Shown here one piece after another: positions 6,874-19,666 of a DNA stretch of 41,598 bases (the stretch's first letter is position 1; every line of letters begins with the position of its first letter). The position numbers were made by a program, and so were the translations under genes. The notes under the pieces are model-generated. The model was not told the origin of the DNA. It saw only the letters and a list, made by a program, of their open reading frames with translations, and ran no database searches. Location of the stretch: contig CASELE010000018.1 of assembly GCA_949288735.1 (NCBI GenBank), positions 1 through 41,598 on the forward strand. Direction: 5' to 3'. The DNA is from an uncultured Alistipes sp. Its GTDB lineage: Bacteria; Bacteroidota; Bacteroidia; Bacteroidales; Rikenellaceae.

Positions 6874-9800
6874 TCAACCGAGCCGCGTGACGGCGATGCG
6901 TACGGGCTCTTCGTCCACTTCGGCTTCGGCGACGGTCGCACCGGCGGGCTCCGTCGTCCCCTTCACTTCGTCGGCGAGGGTCTGCTGTGCGATGTAACCG
7001 GCGAAGCGGTCGAGCGCCCCCTCGGTAAGAGGGGTCCGTTCGATCTCGACGCGGATGCGGTCCGTGACCTCGAACCCGGCCTCCTTGCGCAGGTTCTGGA
7101 TACGGTTGACCAGTTCGCGCGCCACCCCTTCGGCCCGCAGTTCGTCGGTGACGGTGATGTCGAGCGCCACGGTGAGGCGCCCCTCCGTGGCGACGAGCCA
7201 TCCGGGCATATCCTCGGAGGTGATTTCGAAATCGGTGCGCGTGACGGTGATGCGCTCCGTGCCGAGGTCGAGCACCGTCTCGTCGGCCGCTTCGATTTCG
7301 GCGATGCGCTCCTGCGTGAAGGTCGCGACGAGGGCGGCGATCTGCTTCATCTGTTTGCCGTATTTGGGCCCGAGGGTCTTGAAATTGGGCTTGATGCGCT
7401 TGGTGATGATGCCTTCGGTGCGTTCGATGAGCTCGGCCTCCTTGACGTTTACCTCGCTCAGAACGATGCCGCGTACCGCCTCGATACGGCGGCGTGTCTC
7501 GGCGTCGAGTACCGGCACGAGTATCTTCTGCAGCGGCTGACGCACCTTGATGCCCACCTTGCGGCGCAGGGCCAGCACCATCGACGAGAGGCGCTGTGCC
7601 GTCTCCATGGTCCGCTCCAGTTCCGTGTCGACGAGCGTCTCGTCGCATGCGGGGAAGGCTGAGAGGTGTACCGATCCGGCATGCCGGCCGCTTACGGCAT
7701 TCAGATCGCGGAAGAGGCGATCCGAGAAGAAGGGGGCGAAGGGTGCCGAGAGCATGGCTACGGTCTCCAGGCACTCGTAGAGCGTCTGGTAGGCCGCCAG
7801 CTTGTCGCGTGTGAGGCCGCCTCCCCAGAAGCGCTTGCGGTTGAGGCGCACGTACCAGTTGGAGAGGTTCTCGCAGACGAACTCCTGGATGGCGCGGGCC
7901 GCCGGCGTGGGATCGTAGCCCTCGAGCGAGGCGGTGACGTCGCGTACCAGCGAGTGGAGCAGCGAGACGATCCAGCGGTCGATCTCAGGACGTTCGGCGA
8001 CCGGAATCTCCGCCTCGCCGCCCGTGAAGCCGTCGACGTTGGCGTAGAGCGCGAAGAAGGAGTAGGTGTTGTAGAGCGTGCCGAAGAACTTGCGCCGCAC
8101 CTCGTCCACGCCGTCCTGGTCGAACTTGAGGTTGTCCCAAGGCTGCGAGTTGGCGATCATGTACCAGCGGGTGGCGTCGGCGCCGTACCGGGCGAGCACC
8201 TCGAAGGGATCGACGGCGTTGCCCAGCCGCTTGGACATCTTGTTGCCGTTCTTGTCGAGCACCAGTCCGTTGGAGATGATGTTGCGGAAGGCGACCGAAT
8301 CGAAGAGCATGGCGGCCAGGGCGTGCAGCGTGAAGAACCAGCCGCGCGTCTGGTCCACCCCCTCGGCGATGAAGTCGGCGGGGAAGAGCGTGCCGAAGTC
8401 GTCACCGTGCTCGAAGGGGTAGTGCACCTGCGCGTAGGGCATGGCACCTGAGTCGAACCATACGTCGATCAGATCGGGTTCGCGGTGCATCGGTTCGCCC
8501 TTCGACGAGACGAGGACGATGGAGTCCACGTAGGGGCGGTGCAGGTCGATGTGCTCGGTCGAGTAGTTCTCCTCCGAGAAGTCGCCGACACGGAACTTCG
8601 GGAAGGGATTCTCCTTCATGACGCCGGCGGCTACCGATCGCTCGATTTCGGTCATCAGTTCGGCCACCGAGCCGATGCACTTGAGCTCCGACCGGTCCTC
8701 CGTGGCCCATACCGGGAGCGGCGTGCCCCAGAAACGCGAACGCGAAAGGTTCCAGTCCACGAGCCCTTCGAGCCACTTGCCGAAGCGTCCCGTACCGGTC
8801 GATTCGGGCTTCCAGCGGATTGTGCGGTTCAGTTCGATCATGCGGTCGCGCAGCGCCGTGGTGCGGATGAACCAGGAGTCGAGCGGATAGTAGAGCACGG
8901 GTTTGTCCGTACGCCAGCAGTGGGGATAGGAGTGGACGTGCTTTTCGATCTTGAAGACCTTGTTTTCGCCCTTGAGCATCACGGCGATATCAACGTCGAG
9001 CGTCGGAGCGTCGGGGGCGAGCGAGTCGTCGTAGGCGTTCTTCACGTAGCGGCCCGCGTATTCGGCATACCGGGCGGCATCCATGTGCGTGCGGACGAAC
9101 TCCCCGTCGAGCTCATCCAGAGGGAAGAAGCGACCCCTGCGGTCGACCATCGGCTGCTCCTTGCCGGCGCGGTCCACCACGAAGAGGGGCGGAATGCCGG
9201 CGGCGCGCGCCACGCGGGCGTCGTCGGCGCCGAACGTCGGGGCGATATGTACGATGCCCGTACCGTCGGTGGTGGTCACGTAGTCGCCCACGATGATGCG
9301 GAAGGCGTCGCCGTCGGGTCGCACCCACGGCATCAGCTGCTCGTAGCGCACACCCTCCAGCTCGGGACCCTTCAGCACGCCGGGCAGCACCTCGAAGCTC
9401 CCTTCGGCCTTCTTGGGAAAGTAGGCGCCGACCAGCTCGCGGGCCAGCAGGACCGTCTGCGGCGCGTCGGTGTAGGGATTGCGGCACCGCACGCGCACGT
9501 ATTCGATGGCCGGGCCCACGGCGAGGGCCGTATTCGACGGCAGGGTCCACGGCGTCGTGGTCCATGCCAGAAGGTAAAGCGGTCCGTCGATGCCCTCGAA
9601 GAGCGCCTCGCTGCGTCCGTCGCGCACCACGCGGAACTGCGCCGTGCAGGTCGTATCCTTCACGTCGCGGTAGCATCCCGGCTGGTTCAGCTCGTGGGTC
9701 GAGAGCCCCGTGCCGGCGGCCGGCGAGTAGGGCTGTATGGTGTAGCCTTTGTAGAGAAGCCCCTTGTCGTAGAGCTGCTTGAGCAACCACCAGAGCGTCT

Positions 9801-10269
9801 CGATGTATTTGTTGTCGTAGGTGATGTAGGGATGGTCCATGTTGACCCAGTAGCCCATGCGGCGCGTGAGCTCCTCCCAGGCGCCCGTGAACTCCATCAC
9901 CGCCTCGCGGCAGGTGCGGTTGTACTCCTCGATGGAGATCCGCCGGCCGATGTCCTCCTTGGTGATGCCGAGCCTCTTCTCGACGCCCAACTCCACGGGC
10001 AGGCCGTGCGTGTCCCAGCCGGCCTTGCGGTGTACCAGGTAGCCGCACTGCGTCTTGTAGCGGCAGAATACGTCCTTGATCGTGCGGGCCATGACGTGGT
10101 GGATGCCCGGCATGCCGTTGGCCGAGGGGGGACCCTCGTAGAAGACGAACGACGGATGACCTTCGCGCGTGGATATGCTCTTGTGGAACGTATCCTCGGC
10201 GTCCCACTCCTTCAGCACCTCGGCGGCAGTGGCCGCCAGATCGAGGCCCTTGTACTCCCTGAACTTCAT
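6874..10269 (-). CDS. ileS: Isoleucyl-tRNA synthetase, long eukaryote-like type
   Basis: This class I synthetase charges tRNA-Ile with isoleucine. The product is 1131 residues from MKFREYKGLDL. The upstream open frame runs through the promoter and is discarded. The HIGH-equivalent lies in NGMPGIHHVMARTIKD (about residue 50) and KMSKR is near residue 675. Between them is the CP1 editing domain, and a long C-terminal anticodon-binding region follows. Length and motif wording fit the eukaryote-like IleRS2 group and not the shorter E. coli type. IleRS2 enzymes are typically poorly inhibited by mupirocin, so intrinsic tolerance is an inference. The gene has its own -7 box and stands between the acetyltransferase and DksA-like genes. 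Confidence 0.95.
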   Translation of the reverse strand: MKFREYKGLDLAATAAEVLKEWDAEDTFHKSISTREGHPSFVFYEGPPSANGMPGIHHVMARTIKDVFCRYKTQCGYLVHRKAGWDTHGLPVELGVEKRLGITKEDIGRRISIEEYNRTCREAVMEFTGAWEELTRRMGYWVNMDHPYITYDNKYIETLWWLLKQLYDKGLLYKGYTIQPYSPAAGTGLSTHELNQPGCYRDVKDTTCTAQFRVVRDGRSEALFEGIDGPLYLLAWTTTPWTLPSNTALAVGPAIEYVRVRCRNPYTDAPQTVLLARELVGAYFPKKAEGSFEVLPGVLKGPELEGVRYEQLMPWVRPDGDAFRIIVGDYVTTTDGTGIVHIAPTFGADDARVARAAGIPPLFVVDRAGKEQPMVDRRGRFFPLDELDGEFVRTHMDAARYAEYAGRYVKNAYDDSLAPDAPTLDVDIAVMLKGENKVFKIEKHVHSYPHCWRTDKPVLYYPLDSWFIRTTALRDRMIELNRTIRWKPESTGTGRFGKWLEGLVDWNLSRSRFWGTPLPVWATEDRSELKCIGSVAELMTEIERSVAAGVMKENPFPKFRVGDFSEENYSTEHIDLHRPYVDSIVLVSSKGEPMHREPDLIDVWFDSGAMPYAQVHYPFEHGDDFGTLFPADFIAEGVDQTRGWFFTLHALAAMLFDSVAFRNIISNGLVLDKNGNKMSKRLGNAVDPFEVLARYGADATRWYMIANSQPWDNLKFDQDGVDEVRRKFFGTLYNTYSFFALYANVDGFTGGEAEIPVAERPEIDRWIVSLLHSLVRDVTASLEGYDPTPAARAIQEFVCENLSNWYVRLNRKRFWGGGLTRDKLAAYQTLYECLETVAMLSAPFAPFFSDRLFRDLNAVSGRHAGSVHLSAFPACDETLVDTELERTMETAQRLSSMVLALRRKVGIKVRQPLQKILVPVLDAETRRRIEAVRGIVLSEVNVKEAELIERTEGIITKRIKPNFKTLGPKYGKQMKQIAALVATFTQERIAEIEAADETVLDLGTERITVTRTDFEITSEDMPGWLVATEGRLTVALDITVTDELRAEGVARELVNRIQNLRKEAGFEVTDRIRVEIERTPLTEGALDRFAGYIAQQTLADEVKGTTEPAGATVAEAEVDEEPVRIAVTRLG

Positions 10270-10301
10270 ATGTCGTGTGTGCGTATGTGCGTGATGATGG
10301 G

Positions 10302-10309
10302 CAAAGATA
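10302..10309 (-). promoter_or_regulatory. -7 element of ileS
   Basis: TATCTTTG on the minus strand lies 32 bp before the ileS ATG. No clear -33 box is present at the usual distance. Confidence 0.5.
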
Positions 10310-10393
10310 GTGAAAACTCCGCAAATAACCCTATTTTTCCTCGCCTCCCCGCGCTCTTCGCCTCTTCCGCGGGGCGGCGGCCGTCCCGCGGGG

Positions 10394-10939
10394 TCAGAGC
10401 ATGCGCAGGATGCGGGCCGGGTTGCCGGCCACGACCGCACCCGCGGGCACATCCTTCGTGACGACGGCACCGGCACCCACCACTGCGCCGTCGCCGATCG
10501 TTACGCCCGGGCAGACGATGACGCCGCCGCCGAGCCAGCAGTCGTCGCCGATGGTGATCGGCAGCCCCTGTTCGACGCCCGAAGCGCGTGCGGCCCGCTC
10601 GAACGGATGCCGGGCCGTAAGCAGCTGTACGTTGGGGCCGACGAGCGTGCGCCGTCCGATGCGTATGGGGGCCAGGTCGAGACATGTGCAGCCGAAGTTG
10701 ACGAAACTCCCCTCGCCCGTCGATACGTGGTAGCCGTAGTCGCAGTGGAACGGGGCCCGGATGAACCCTTCGACGGCAGGGCAGAGGGCGCGGAGCGTGG
10801 CGCGGTACTCCGCATCCTGGTCGCAGAGTTCCGTGTTGAGCCGGTGTTGCAGCCGCCGGGCCCGGTCGCGGTCGGCGGCCAGTTCCGGGTCGGCGGGGTG
10901 GAACCACTCGCCCGCGAGCATCTTCTGCTTTTCGGTCAT
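10394..10939 (-). CDS. maa: Maltose/galactoside O-acetyltransferase family enzyme
   Basis: The 181-residue product is a hexapeptide-repeat (left-handed beta-helix) acetyltransferase that uses acetyl-CoA on a sugar hydroxyl. The N-terminal MTEKQKMLAGEWFHPADPEL is the Maa/LacA/NodL signature. NFGCTCLD and the active-site His in LLTARHPF follow, then the coils IGDDCWLGGGVIVCPGVTIG and GAVVTKDVPAGAVVAGNPAR. The natural acceptor cannot be read from sequence. It begins 15 bp after the MsbA-like exporter, so the two are probably co-transcribed. Confidence 0.88.
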   Translation of the reverse strand: MTEKQKMLAGEWFHPADPELAADRDRARRLQHRLNTELCDQDAEYRATLRALCPAVEGFIRAPFHCDYGYHVSTGEGSFVNFGCTCLDLAPIRIGRRTLVGPNVQLLTARHPFERAARASGVEQGLPITIGDDCWLGGGVIVCPGVTIGDGAVVGAGAVVTKDVPAGAVVAGNPARILRML

Positions 10940-10954
10940 GGAGCGGAATGGGGG

Positions 10955-12793
10955 TCAGTCGTCGAAGGACTGCATCTCGATCAGCCGGGCGTAGATGCCG
11001 CCGCGCGCCATCAGTTCGGCGTGGGTACCCTGTTCGGCGACGCGGCCGTGGTCCACGACGACGATGCGGTCGGCATTGTGGATGGTCGAGAGGCGGTGGG
11101 CTATGACGAGCGAGGTGCGGCCGGCGAGCAGTGCGTTCAGGGCATCCTGCACCAGCTTTTCGCTCTCGGTGTCGAGCGCCGAGGTGGCTTCGTCGAGAAT
11201 CAGTATCTCGGGGTTTTTCAGTACGGCGCGGGCAATCGAGAGGCGCTGGCGCTGGCCGCCCGAGAGTTTCGAGCCGCAGTCTCCGATGTTCGTGTCGTAG
11301 CCGTGGGGGCTCTCCATGATGAAGTCGTGGGCGTTGGCCACGCGGGCCGCCGCCTCGATCTCCTGCCGCGAGGCGTCGGGGCGTCCCAGGGCGATGTTGT
11401 TGCGGATGGTGTCGTTGAAGAGTACCGTATTCTGCGCCACGAGGCTCATGTGGGCGCGGAGGCTCTCCTGCGTGTAGTCGCGCAGCGGTATGCCGTCGAT
11501 GAGGATTTCGCCGGCTGTGGGGTCGTAGAAGCGGGGGATGAGCTCGCTGAGGGTCGACTTTCCGCCGCCCGAAGGGCCGACGAGGGCCACCGTCTCGCCG
11601 CGGCGTATCTCGAACGAGATGCCGTGGAGCACCTCGCGGCTGCCGTCGTAGGTGAAGCGGACGTCGCGGAACTCGATGCGCTCCTTCAGCCCTTCGAAGG
11701 TGCGGGCATCGGGCCTGTCCTCGATTTCGGGCCGGGCGTCGAGCACCGAAAAGATGCGCTCGCCGGCCGCGATGCCCTGGTTGATGGTGGCGAACTGGTC
11801 GATGAAGGTGCGTACCGGTCGCGTGATCTGCGAGAACATGGCCAGGAAGGCGACGAAACCGCCCGCATCGAGCGAGCCGCGCAGCACGAGCATGCCGCCG
11901 AAGACGAGCACGACGCCCGCGGCCGTGATGCCGAGGAATTCGCTCATGGGCGAGGCGAGCTGCTGGCGGCGCGCCATGGAGAGCTGCAGCCGCGAAAAGT
12001 CGGCGTCGAGGTCGTGGAACTTCTTTTTGACATATTCGGTGGCGTTGTAGCTCTTGATCACCTTGATGCCCGAGAGCGTTTCGTCGAGGTTGCTCACCAT
12101 GTCGCCCATGCGCTCCTGGCTCGTCTTGGCCGGATGACGCAGCCGCTTGACGATGCTGCCGATGAGCAGGGCCACGAGCGGCAGGAAGAGAATCGAGAAG
12201 ATGGACAGCTTCCACGATATGAGCACCATGGCCACGATGTAGCCGATGATGAGCAGCGGCTCGCGGAAGGCGACCTGCAGCGTGTTGGTGATGCAGAACT
12301 GTACGACCATCACGTCCTGCGTGATGCGCGAGACGATGTCGCCCTTGCGCTGGTCGCTCAGATAGCCCACGTTCATCGCCACCACCTTGTCGAACATGCG
12401 GTCGCGCATGCGCTGGAGCGACCGCGTGCGCAGGTTCTCGACGGTCCACGAGCTCAGATAGCGGAACGTGTTGCTCAACAGGCTGGTGACGATCACCGTG
12501 AGAGCCAGCATGACCAGCACGCGGAACTTGCTGAAGTCGGTGCCGAAGAGATGCGTGTAGAGCCATCCGATGAGCTGTGCGAAGCTCTCCTGGTTTACCG
12601 CGAAGGTGCGCGGCAGCTCATAGACCGGCTCGAAACGGTAGGTGGGGTCGAAGAGCGTGCCGAGAATGGGGATGATCAGCGTGAAGGTGATCGTGTTGAA
12701 GAGGGCGTAGAAGAGGGCGTAGAAGAAATAGGGGATCGCGTATCGGGAGAGCGGGCTGGCGAAGCCGAGCAGGCGCAGGTAGGTCTTGAACAT
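10955..12793 (-). CDS. MsbA-like ABC exporter (fused membrane and ATPase domains)
   Basis: The 612-residue half-transporter has about six transmembrane helices in residues 1-340 followed by an ATPase domain. Walker A is VGPSGGGKSTL (about residue 400), the signature is LSGGQRQRLSIARA (about 508), Walker B is ILILDEATSALD, and the H-loop is in VIAHRLST. It would act as a homodimer in the inner membrane. In Bacteroidota this form is usually annotated as a lipid A/multidrug exporter, and the substrate here is inferred only. The start MFKTYLRLLGF was chosen because the alternative ATG at 12829 lies inside the promoter -7 box. An acetyltransferase gene follows after 15 bp. Confidence 0.9.
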   Translation of the reverse strand: MFKTYLRLLGFASPLSRYAIPYFFYALFYALFNTITFTLIIPILGTLFDPTYRFEPVYELPRTFAVNQESFAQLIGWLYTHLFGTDFSKFRVLVMLALTVIVTSLLSNTFRYLSSWTVENLRTRSLQRMRDRMFDKVVAMNVGYLSDQRKGDIVSRITQDVMVVQFCITNTLQVAFREPLLIIGYIVAMVLISWKLSIFSILFLPLVALLIGSIVKRLRHPAKTSQERMGDMVSNLDETLSGIKVIKSYNATEYVKKKFHDLDADFSRLQLSMARRQQLASPMSEFLGITAAGVVLVFGGMLVLRGSLDAGGFVAFLAMFSQITRPVRTFIDQFATINQGIAAGERIFSVLDARPEIEDRPDARTFEGLKERIEFRDVRFTYDGSREVLHGISFEIRRGETVALVGPSGGGKSTLSELIPRFYDPTAGEILIDGIPLRDYTQESLRAHMSLVAQNTVLFNDTIRNNIALGRPDASRQEIEAAARVANAHDFIMESPHGYDTNIGDCGSKLSGGQRQRLSIARAVLKNPEILILDEATSALDTESEKLVQDALNALLAGRTSLVIAHRLSTIHNADRIVVVDHGRVAEQGTHAELMARGGIYARLIEMQSFDD

Positions 12794-12826
12794 GGCGTGG
12801 TCCGCGTTTTCGGATTTTGATTCGGG

Positions 12827-12834
12827 CAAAGATA
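12827..12834 (-). promoter_or_regulatory. -7 element of the ABC exporter gene
   Basis: TATCTTTG on the minus strand lies 33 bp before the chosen ATG and overlaps the alternative upstream ATG, which fixes the start at 12793. Confidence 0.55.
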
Positions 12835-12953
12835 GGAAAAGCGGCGGAAATAGCCCAGCGGCGGAGTCATTTTTCGCGCTTCCACTCTCCGTCGGGGATG
12901 CGTGCCGGATGCGGAGAGCGCCCCGGTGCGGGCACGCCTCTCCCGGAGAAGCG

Positions 12954-13415
12954 TCAGGCTCCCGCCTCGTAACCCGTATCCTCGATGTGGTGGGCGCGGT
13001 CGTTGGCGGCCGCCACGGCCAGCTGGTCGCAGCGGTTGTTCTCCACCGTTTCGGCGTGGCCCTTGACCCATACGAAGCGGACGCGGTGACGGCGGTAGAG
13101 GCCGAGGAAGCGGCGCCACAGATCGGGATTCTTCTTGCCGGCGAAACCCTTGCGTTCCCAACCGAAGACCCACCCCTTCGTCACGGCGTCGACCACGTAT
13201 TTCGAATCGGAGTAGACGGTGACCTCCGAACCCTCGAAGCGCAGCTGCTCGAGGGCCGCGCAGACTGCCGTGAGCTCCATGCGGTTGTTGGTCGTGAGGC
13301 GGTAGCCCTGCGAGAGCTCCTTGCGATGCGGCCCCGAGATGAGTACGCAGCCGTAGCCGCCCGGGCCGGGATTGCCCAGGGCCGAGCCGTCGGTGTATAT
13401 GGTGATGGAGGGCAT
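12954..13415 (-). CDS. rnhA: Ribonuclease HI
   Basis: This endonuclease cuts the RNA strand of RNA-DNA hybrids, for instance in primer removal and R-loop clearance. The product is 153 residues, the usual length for bacterial RNase HI. The four metal-binding acids are present at D9 (TDGSALGN), E47 (NNRMELTAV), D70 (SDSKYVV) and D130 (NNRCDQLA), and the catalytic-loop His is in VKGHAE. The basic protrusion GWERKGFAGKKNPDLW is the E. coli-like handle. I start at MPSITIYTDGS; the longer frame only adds 18 residues that overlap a hairpin after valS. Confidence 0.93.
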   Translation of the reverse strand: MPSITIYTDGSALGNPGPGGYGCVLISGPHRKELSQGYRLTTNNRMELTAVCAALEQLRFEGSEVTVYSDSKYVVDAVTKGWVFGWERKGFAGKKNPDLWRRFLGLYRRHRVRFVWVKGHAETVENNRCDQLAVAAANDRAHHIEDTGYEAGA

Positions 13416-13436
13416 GGCGCAGCGTGGGGACGACAT

Positions 13437-13467
13437 GCGGAGCACGCCCGCACCGGGCGTGCTCCGC
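13437..13467 (-). terminator. Perfect hairpin between valS and rnhA
   Basis: A 14-bp perfect stem with loop CAC lies just past the valS stop. There is no T-run on the minus strand, so termination is likely but not certain. Confidence 0.5.
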
Positions 13468-13482
13468 ATGGGTCGGATTCGG

Positions 13483-16110
<2,628 letters not shown>

Positions 16111-16140
16111 GTCTCGTTGCTCGGTTAGAATGTCGGTGCG

Positions 16141-16148
16141 CAAAAGTA
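16141..16148 (-). promoter_or_regulatory. -7 element of valS
   Basis: TACTTTTG on the minus strand matches TAnnTTTG and lies 30 bp before the valS ATG. It is back to back with the lon promoter. Confidence 0.55.
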
Positions 16149-16264
16149 ATAAAAAAGTTCGGCTCCCGTTGCGCGGCGCTCCGAAAATCGGTGCGGCGCC
16201 GCCGCGGGGCGGCGCGATTTGTCAACAATCTGTCATGCGAGAAATAAAATAGGGAAAAAAGCGT

Positions 16265-16272
16265 TATCTTTG
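16265..16272 (+). promoter_or_regulatory. -7 element of lon
   Basis: TATCTTTG follows an A-rich stretch and leaves a leader of about 95 nt before the lon ATG. No heat-shock operator was recognised in the leader. Confidence 0.5.
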
Positions 16273-16372
16273 CGAGCTAATATAAAAGGGGCGGACTGCG
16301 TTTGCCGGCCGGTCCCCGAGGACCGTACCATGTCCCGTACGGGCCGCGGGCCGCTCCCGCCAAGAGAAGATC

Positions 16373-18799
16373 ATGAGCAAGAAGAAGGAACATACGGCTG
16401 AGGCGGACGACCTGAACGCCCTGCCCGAACTCATCGACGGCCGCCACCACGTCATCCCCATCGTCACGGGCGGGGACGAGACGATCGAGGAGGTGGACGT
16501 GCCCGAGATCCTGCCCATTCTGACGCTGCGCAGTTCGGTGCTTTTCCCCGGATCGATCACCCCCATCACCGTAGGACGCGACAAGAGCATCAGCCTCGTG
16601 CGTGCGGTGAACTCCGAAGGGGGCATGCTGGGCGCCGTGCTGCAGAAGGAGAGCGAGGTCGAGGACCCCGCGCCCGACGACATGTACAAGGTGGGCACGG
16701 CCGCGCGCATCATCAAGATACTGGAGATGCCCAACGGCAACCTGACGGTGATTCTGAACGGTCTGGAGAAGATAGAAATCAAGGAGTACGTTGCCACCGA
16801 GCCCTATTTCAAGGCCCGTGTGACGCCTCTGCGCGACTCGACGCCCGACCTGAAGAGCATCGAGTTCGAGGCGCTGGTCGATTCGGTGCGCGACGTGGCG
16901 CTCGGGATCATCAACGTCTCGCCCAACATGCCCAAGGAGGCGGCCTTCGCCATCAAGAACATCGACTCGAAGAGGGGTATCATCAACTTCATCTGCTCGA
17001 ACCTCGAACTCTCGGACGAGGACCGGCAGTCGCTGCTCGAGGCTCCCGGCCTGCTGGCCCGTGCCCGCAAGCTGCTCGAGATTCTTATCCGCGAGCAGCA
17101 GCTCGCCGAGCTCAAGAGTCAGATCCAGGAGCGCGTGAAACAGGAGATAGACAAGCAGCAGCGCGACTACTACCTGCAGCAGCAGATGCGTACCATACAG
17201 GACGAACTGGGCGAGGGCGAGGATGCCGACATCGAGCGCATGCGCGAACAGGCCTCCAAGAAGAACTGGCCCAAGGAGGTGGCCGAAACCTTCGACAAGG
17301 AGCTCTCGAAGGTCGAGCGGCTCAATCCCGCCGTGGCCGAATACTCGGTGCAGATGACCTATCTGCAGCTGTTGCTCGAGCTGCCTTGGAACGAGATGAC
17401 GCAGGACAACCTCGACCTGGAGGCTGCGCGCAGACAGCTCGACCATGACCACTTCGGACTCGACGAGGTGAAGACGCGCCTGCTCGAGCACCTCGCCGTG
17501 CTCAAGCTCAAGGGCGATCTGAAGTCGCCCATCCTCTGCCTCTACGGCCCTCCGGGCGTGGGCAAGACCTCGCTCGGCAAGTCGGTAGCCGCGGCGCTGG
17601 GCCGCAAGTTCGGTCGCATATCGCTGGGCGGTCTGCACGACGAGTCGGAGATCCGGGGTCACCGGCGCACCTACATCGGGGCCATGCCCGGACGTATCAT
17701 ACAGACCATCAAGAGGTGCGGATCGTCGAATCCGGTCATCATCCTCGACGAGGTGGACAAGGTGACCGTCTCGAACCACGGCGACCCGTCGAGCGCCCTG
17801 CTCGAGGTGCTCGATCCCGAGCAGAACACCACCTTCCACGACAACTACCTCGACATGGAGTACGACCTCTCGCACGTGCTCTTCATCGCCACGGCCAACA
17901 ACGTGGGCAACATCGCCCCGGCACTGCGCGACCGTATGGAGATGATCAATATCGCGGGCTACCTCACCGAGGAGAAGATACGCATCGCGGTGGACCATCT
18001 GCTGCCCAAGCAGCGTGCGGCCCACGGCATCGGCGATGAGTTGCTGACCATCGCGCCCGAGGTGATGGAGCACATCATCATGAGCTACACACGCGAGGCG
18101 GGCGTCCGTTCGCTCGACAAGCATCTGGCCAAGATAGCCCGTGCCCGCGCCAAACAGATAGCCTTCGGGGAGTCCTACGAGGCGGCGCTGACGGCCGAGG
18201 CGGCCGAGAAGATACTCGGCATGCCGAAGTTCCTCAAGGAGGAGTACGAAGTGGCTGACATGGTGGGCGTGGTGACGGGCCTGGCCTGGACGGAGGTGGG
18301 CGGCGACATCCTCTATGTGGAGTCGGTGCTTACTCCCGGCAAGGGACGGCTGAGTCTCACGGGCAACCTGGGCGACGTGATGAAGGAGTCGGCCACCATA
18401 GCCCACGAGTGGGTGATGGCCCACCACAAGGAGCTGGGAATCGACCCGAAGATGTTCGAGGAGAACGATGTCAATATTCACGTGCCCGAGGGTGCCATCC
18501 CGAAGGACGGACCTTCGGCCGGCATCACGATGGTGACATCGCTCGTCTCGACCTATACGGGCCGCAAGGTGAAGGAGCGCATCGCCATGACGGGCGAGAC
18601 GACGCTGCGCGGCCGCGTGATGCCCGTGGGGGGTGTGAAGGAGAAGATTCTGGCGGCCAAGCGTGCCGGAATCCGCGAGCTGATCCTTTCGGAGGAGAAC
18701 CGCAAGGATATATCGGAAATCAAGCCCGAATACATCGAGGGACTCACCTTCCACTACGTGCGTACGAACGGTGACGTGCTGAAGCTGGCTTTGGACTGA
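16373..18799 (+). CDS. lon: ATP-dependent protease Lon
   Basis: This cytosolic AAA+ protease of 808 residues degrades misfolded and regulatory proteins. An N-terminal substrate-binding domain (from [15 protein letters not shown]) and a long helical linker (about 230-300, [16 protein letters not shown]) precede the ATPase domain with Walker A GPPGVGKT at 392 and Walker [10 protein letters not shown]. The C-terminal serine-lysine protease domain has the nucleophile S715 in PKDGPSAGI and the general-base Lys in GGVKEK (756-758). All catalytic parts are intact. kdsB starts 79 bp downstream with no terminator seen between, so read-through from lon into the Kdo genes is possible. Confidence 0.97.
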   Translation: MSKKKEHTAEADDLNALPELIDGRHHVIPIVTGGDETIEEVDVPEILPILTLRSSVLFPGSITPITVGRDKSISLVRAVNSEGGMLGAVLQKESEVEDPAPDDMYKVGTAARIIKILEMPNGNLTVILNGLEKIEIKEYVATEPYFKARVTPLRDSTPDLKSIEFEALVDSVRDVALGIINVSPNMPKEAAFAIKNIDSKRGIINFICSNLELSDEDRQSLLEAPGLLARARKLLEILIREQQLAELKSQIQERVKQEIDKQQRDYYLQQQMRTIQDELGEGEDADIERMREQASKKNWPKEVAETFDKELSKVERLNPAVAEYSVQMTYLQLLLELPWNEMTQDNLDLEAARRQLDHDHFGLDEVKTRLLEHLAVLKLKGDLKSPILCLYGPPGVGKTSLGKSVAAALGRKFGRISLGGLHDESEIRGHRRTYIGAMPGRIIQTIKRCGSSNPVIILDEVDKVTVSNHGDPSSALLEVLDPEQNTTFHDNYLDMEYDLSHVLFIATANNVGNIAPALRDRMEMINIAGYLTEEKIRIAVDHLLPKQRAAHGIGDELLTIAPEVMEHIIMSYTREAGVRSLDKHLAKIARARAKQIAFGESYEAALTAEAAEKILGMPKFLKEEYEVADMVGVVTGLAWTEVGGDILYVESVLTPGKGRLSLTGNLGDVMKESATIAHEWVMAHHKELGIDPKMFEENDVNIHVPEGAIPKDGPSAGITMVTSLVSTYTGRKVKERIAMTGETTLRGRVMPVGGVKEKILAAKRAGIRELILSEENRKDISEIKPEYIEGLTFHYVRTNGDVLKLALD

Positions 18800-18878
18800 G
18801 ACACGTGTCCCGCATGCATCCGGCCGGAGCCCCGGTGTGCAGGTCCGGGACGACGGATAAGGAACAGAAGACGAGAAG

Positions 18879-19634
18879 ATGAAGATACTGGCTGTCATAC
18901 CCGCCCGCTACGCCTCGACGCGTTTCCCGGGCAAGCCGCTCGCGATGCTGGGCGGCCGGCCCGTCATCAGGCGGGTCTACGAGCAGGTGGCCGGCGCGGT
19001 GGAGGAGACGGTCGTGGCGACGGACGACGAGCGCATCGCCGGAGCCGTGGAGGCCTTCGGCGGGCGGGCGGTGATGACTTCGCCCGATTGTGCCAGCGGT
19101 ACCGACCGTTGCCGTGAGGCGCTCGACCGTGTGGGCGGCGCATGGGATGTCGTTGTCAACGTACAGGGCGACGAACCCTTCGTGCGTCCGGAGCAGATAG
19201 TGGAGCTCTGCCGCTGCTTCGACGATCCGCAGACCGACATCGCCACGCTCGTGCGCCCCTTCGCTCCCGAGGAGGGGCTCGCGGCGCTCGAGAACCCCAA
19301 CTCGCCCAAGGCGGTGCTCGACCCCGGGGGGCGGGCGCTCTGGTTCTCGCGTTCGGTGATTCCCTATCTGCGGGGCGTACCGCGTGAGGAGTGGCTTGCG
19401 CGTCAGACCTACTACAAGCACATCGGCATGTACGGGTTCCGTGCGGAGGTGCTGCGCCGCGTGGCGGCGTTGCCCCGCTCGCCCATGGAGCGGGCCGAGT
19501 CGCTCGAACAGCTGCGCTGGCTCGAGAACGGCTACCGCATCCGTGCGGCCGTCACGGAGTTCGAGACCGTGGGTATCGACACGCCCGAGGACCTGGCGCG
19601 TGCCGAAGAGTTTCTGAGAAGAGTGGAGAAGTGA
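18879..19634 (+). CDS. kdsB: CMP-Kdo synthetase (3-deoxy-manno-octulosonate cytidylyltransferase)
   Basis: The enzyme activates Kdo with CTP to CMP-Kdo, the donor for the inner core of lipopolysaccharide. The 251-residue product starts with the nucleotidyltransferase loop [16 protein letters not shown] and keeps [19 protein letters not shown] (metal site) and KHIGMYGFR, all of the KdsB family. It is the first of three consecutive Kdo genes; kdsA starts 32 bp after its stop. Confidence 0.96.
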   Translation: MKILAVIPARYASTRFPGKPLAMLGGRPVIRRVYEQVAGAVEETVVATDDERIAGAVEAFGGRAVMTSPDCASGTDRCREALDRVGGAWDVVVNVQGDEPFVRPEQIVELCRCFDDPQTDIATLVRPFAPEEGLAALENPNSPKAVLDPGGRALWFSRSVIPYLRGVPREEWLARQTYYKHIGMYGFRAEVLRRVAALPRSPMERAESLEQLRWLENGYRIRAAVTEFETVGIDTPEDLARAEEFLRRVEK

Positions 19635-19666
19635 GTCCGTGCGGCGGCGCCGGTGCGGACGGCAAC

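Noticed and set aside
10310..12820. 836-codon plus-strand open frame opposite the acetyltransferase and ABC exporter
   Set aside because: It spans two genes and their gap on the other strand and has no recognisable protein features.
16277..18898. 873-codon minus-strand open frame opposite lon
   Set aside because: Antisense shadow; lon is complete with catalytic residues.
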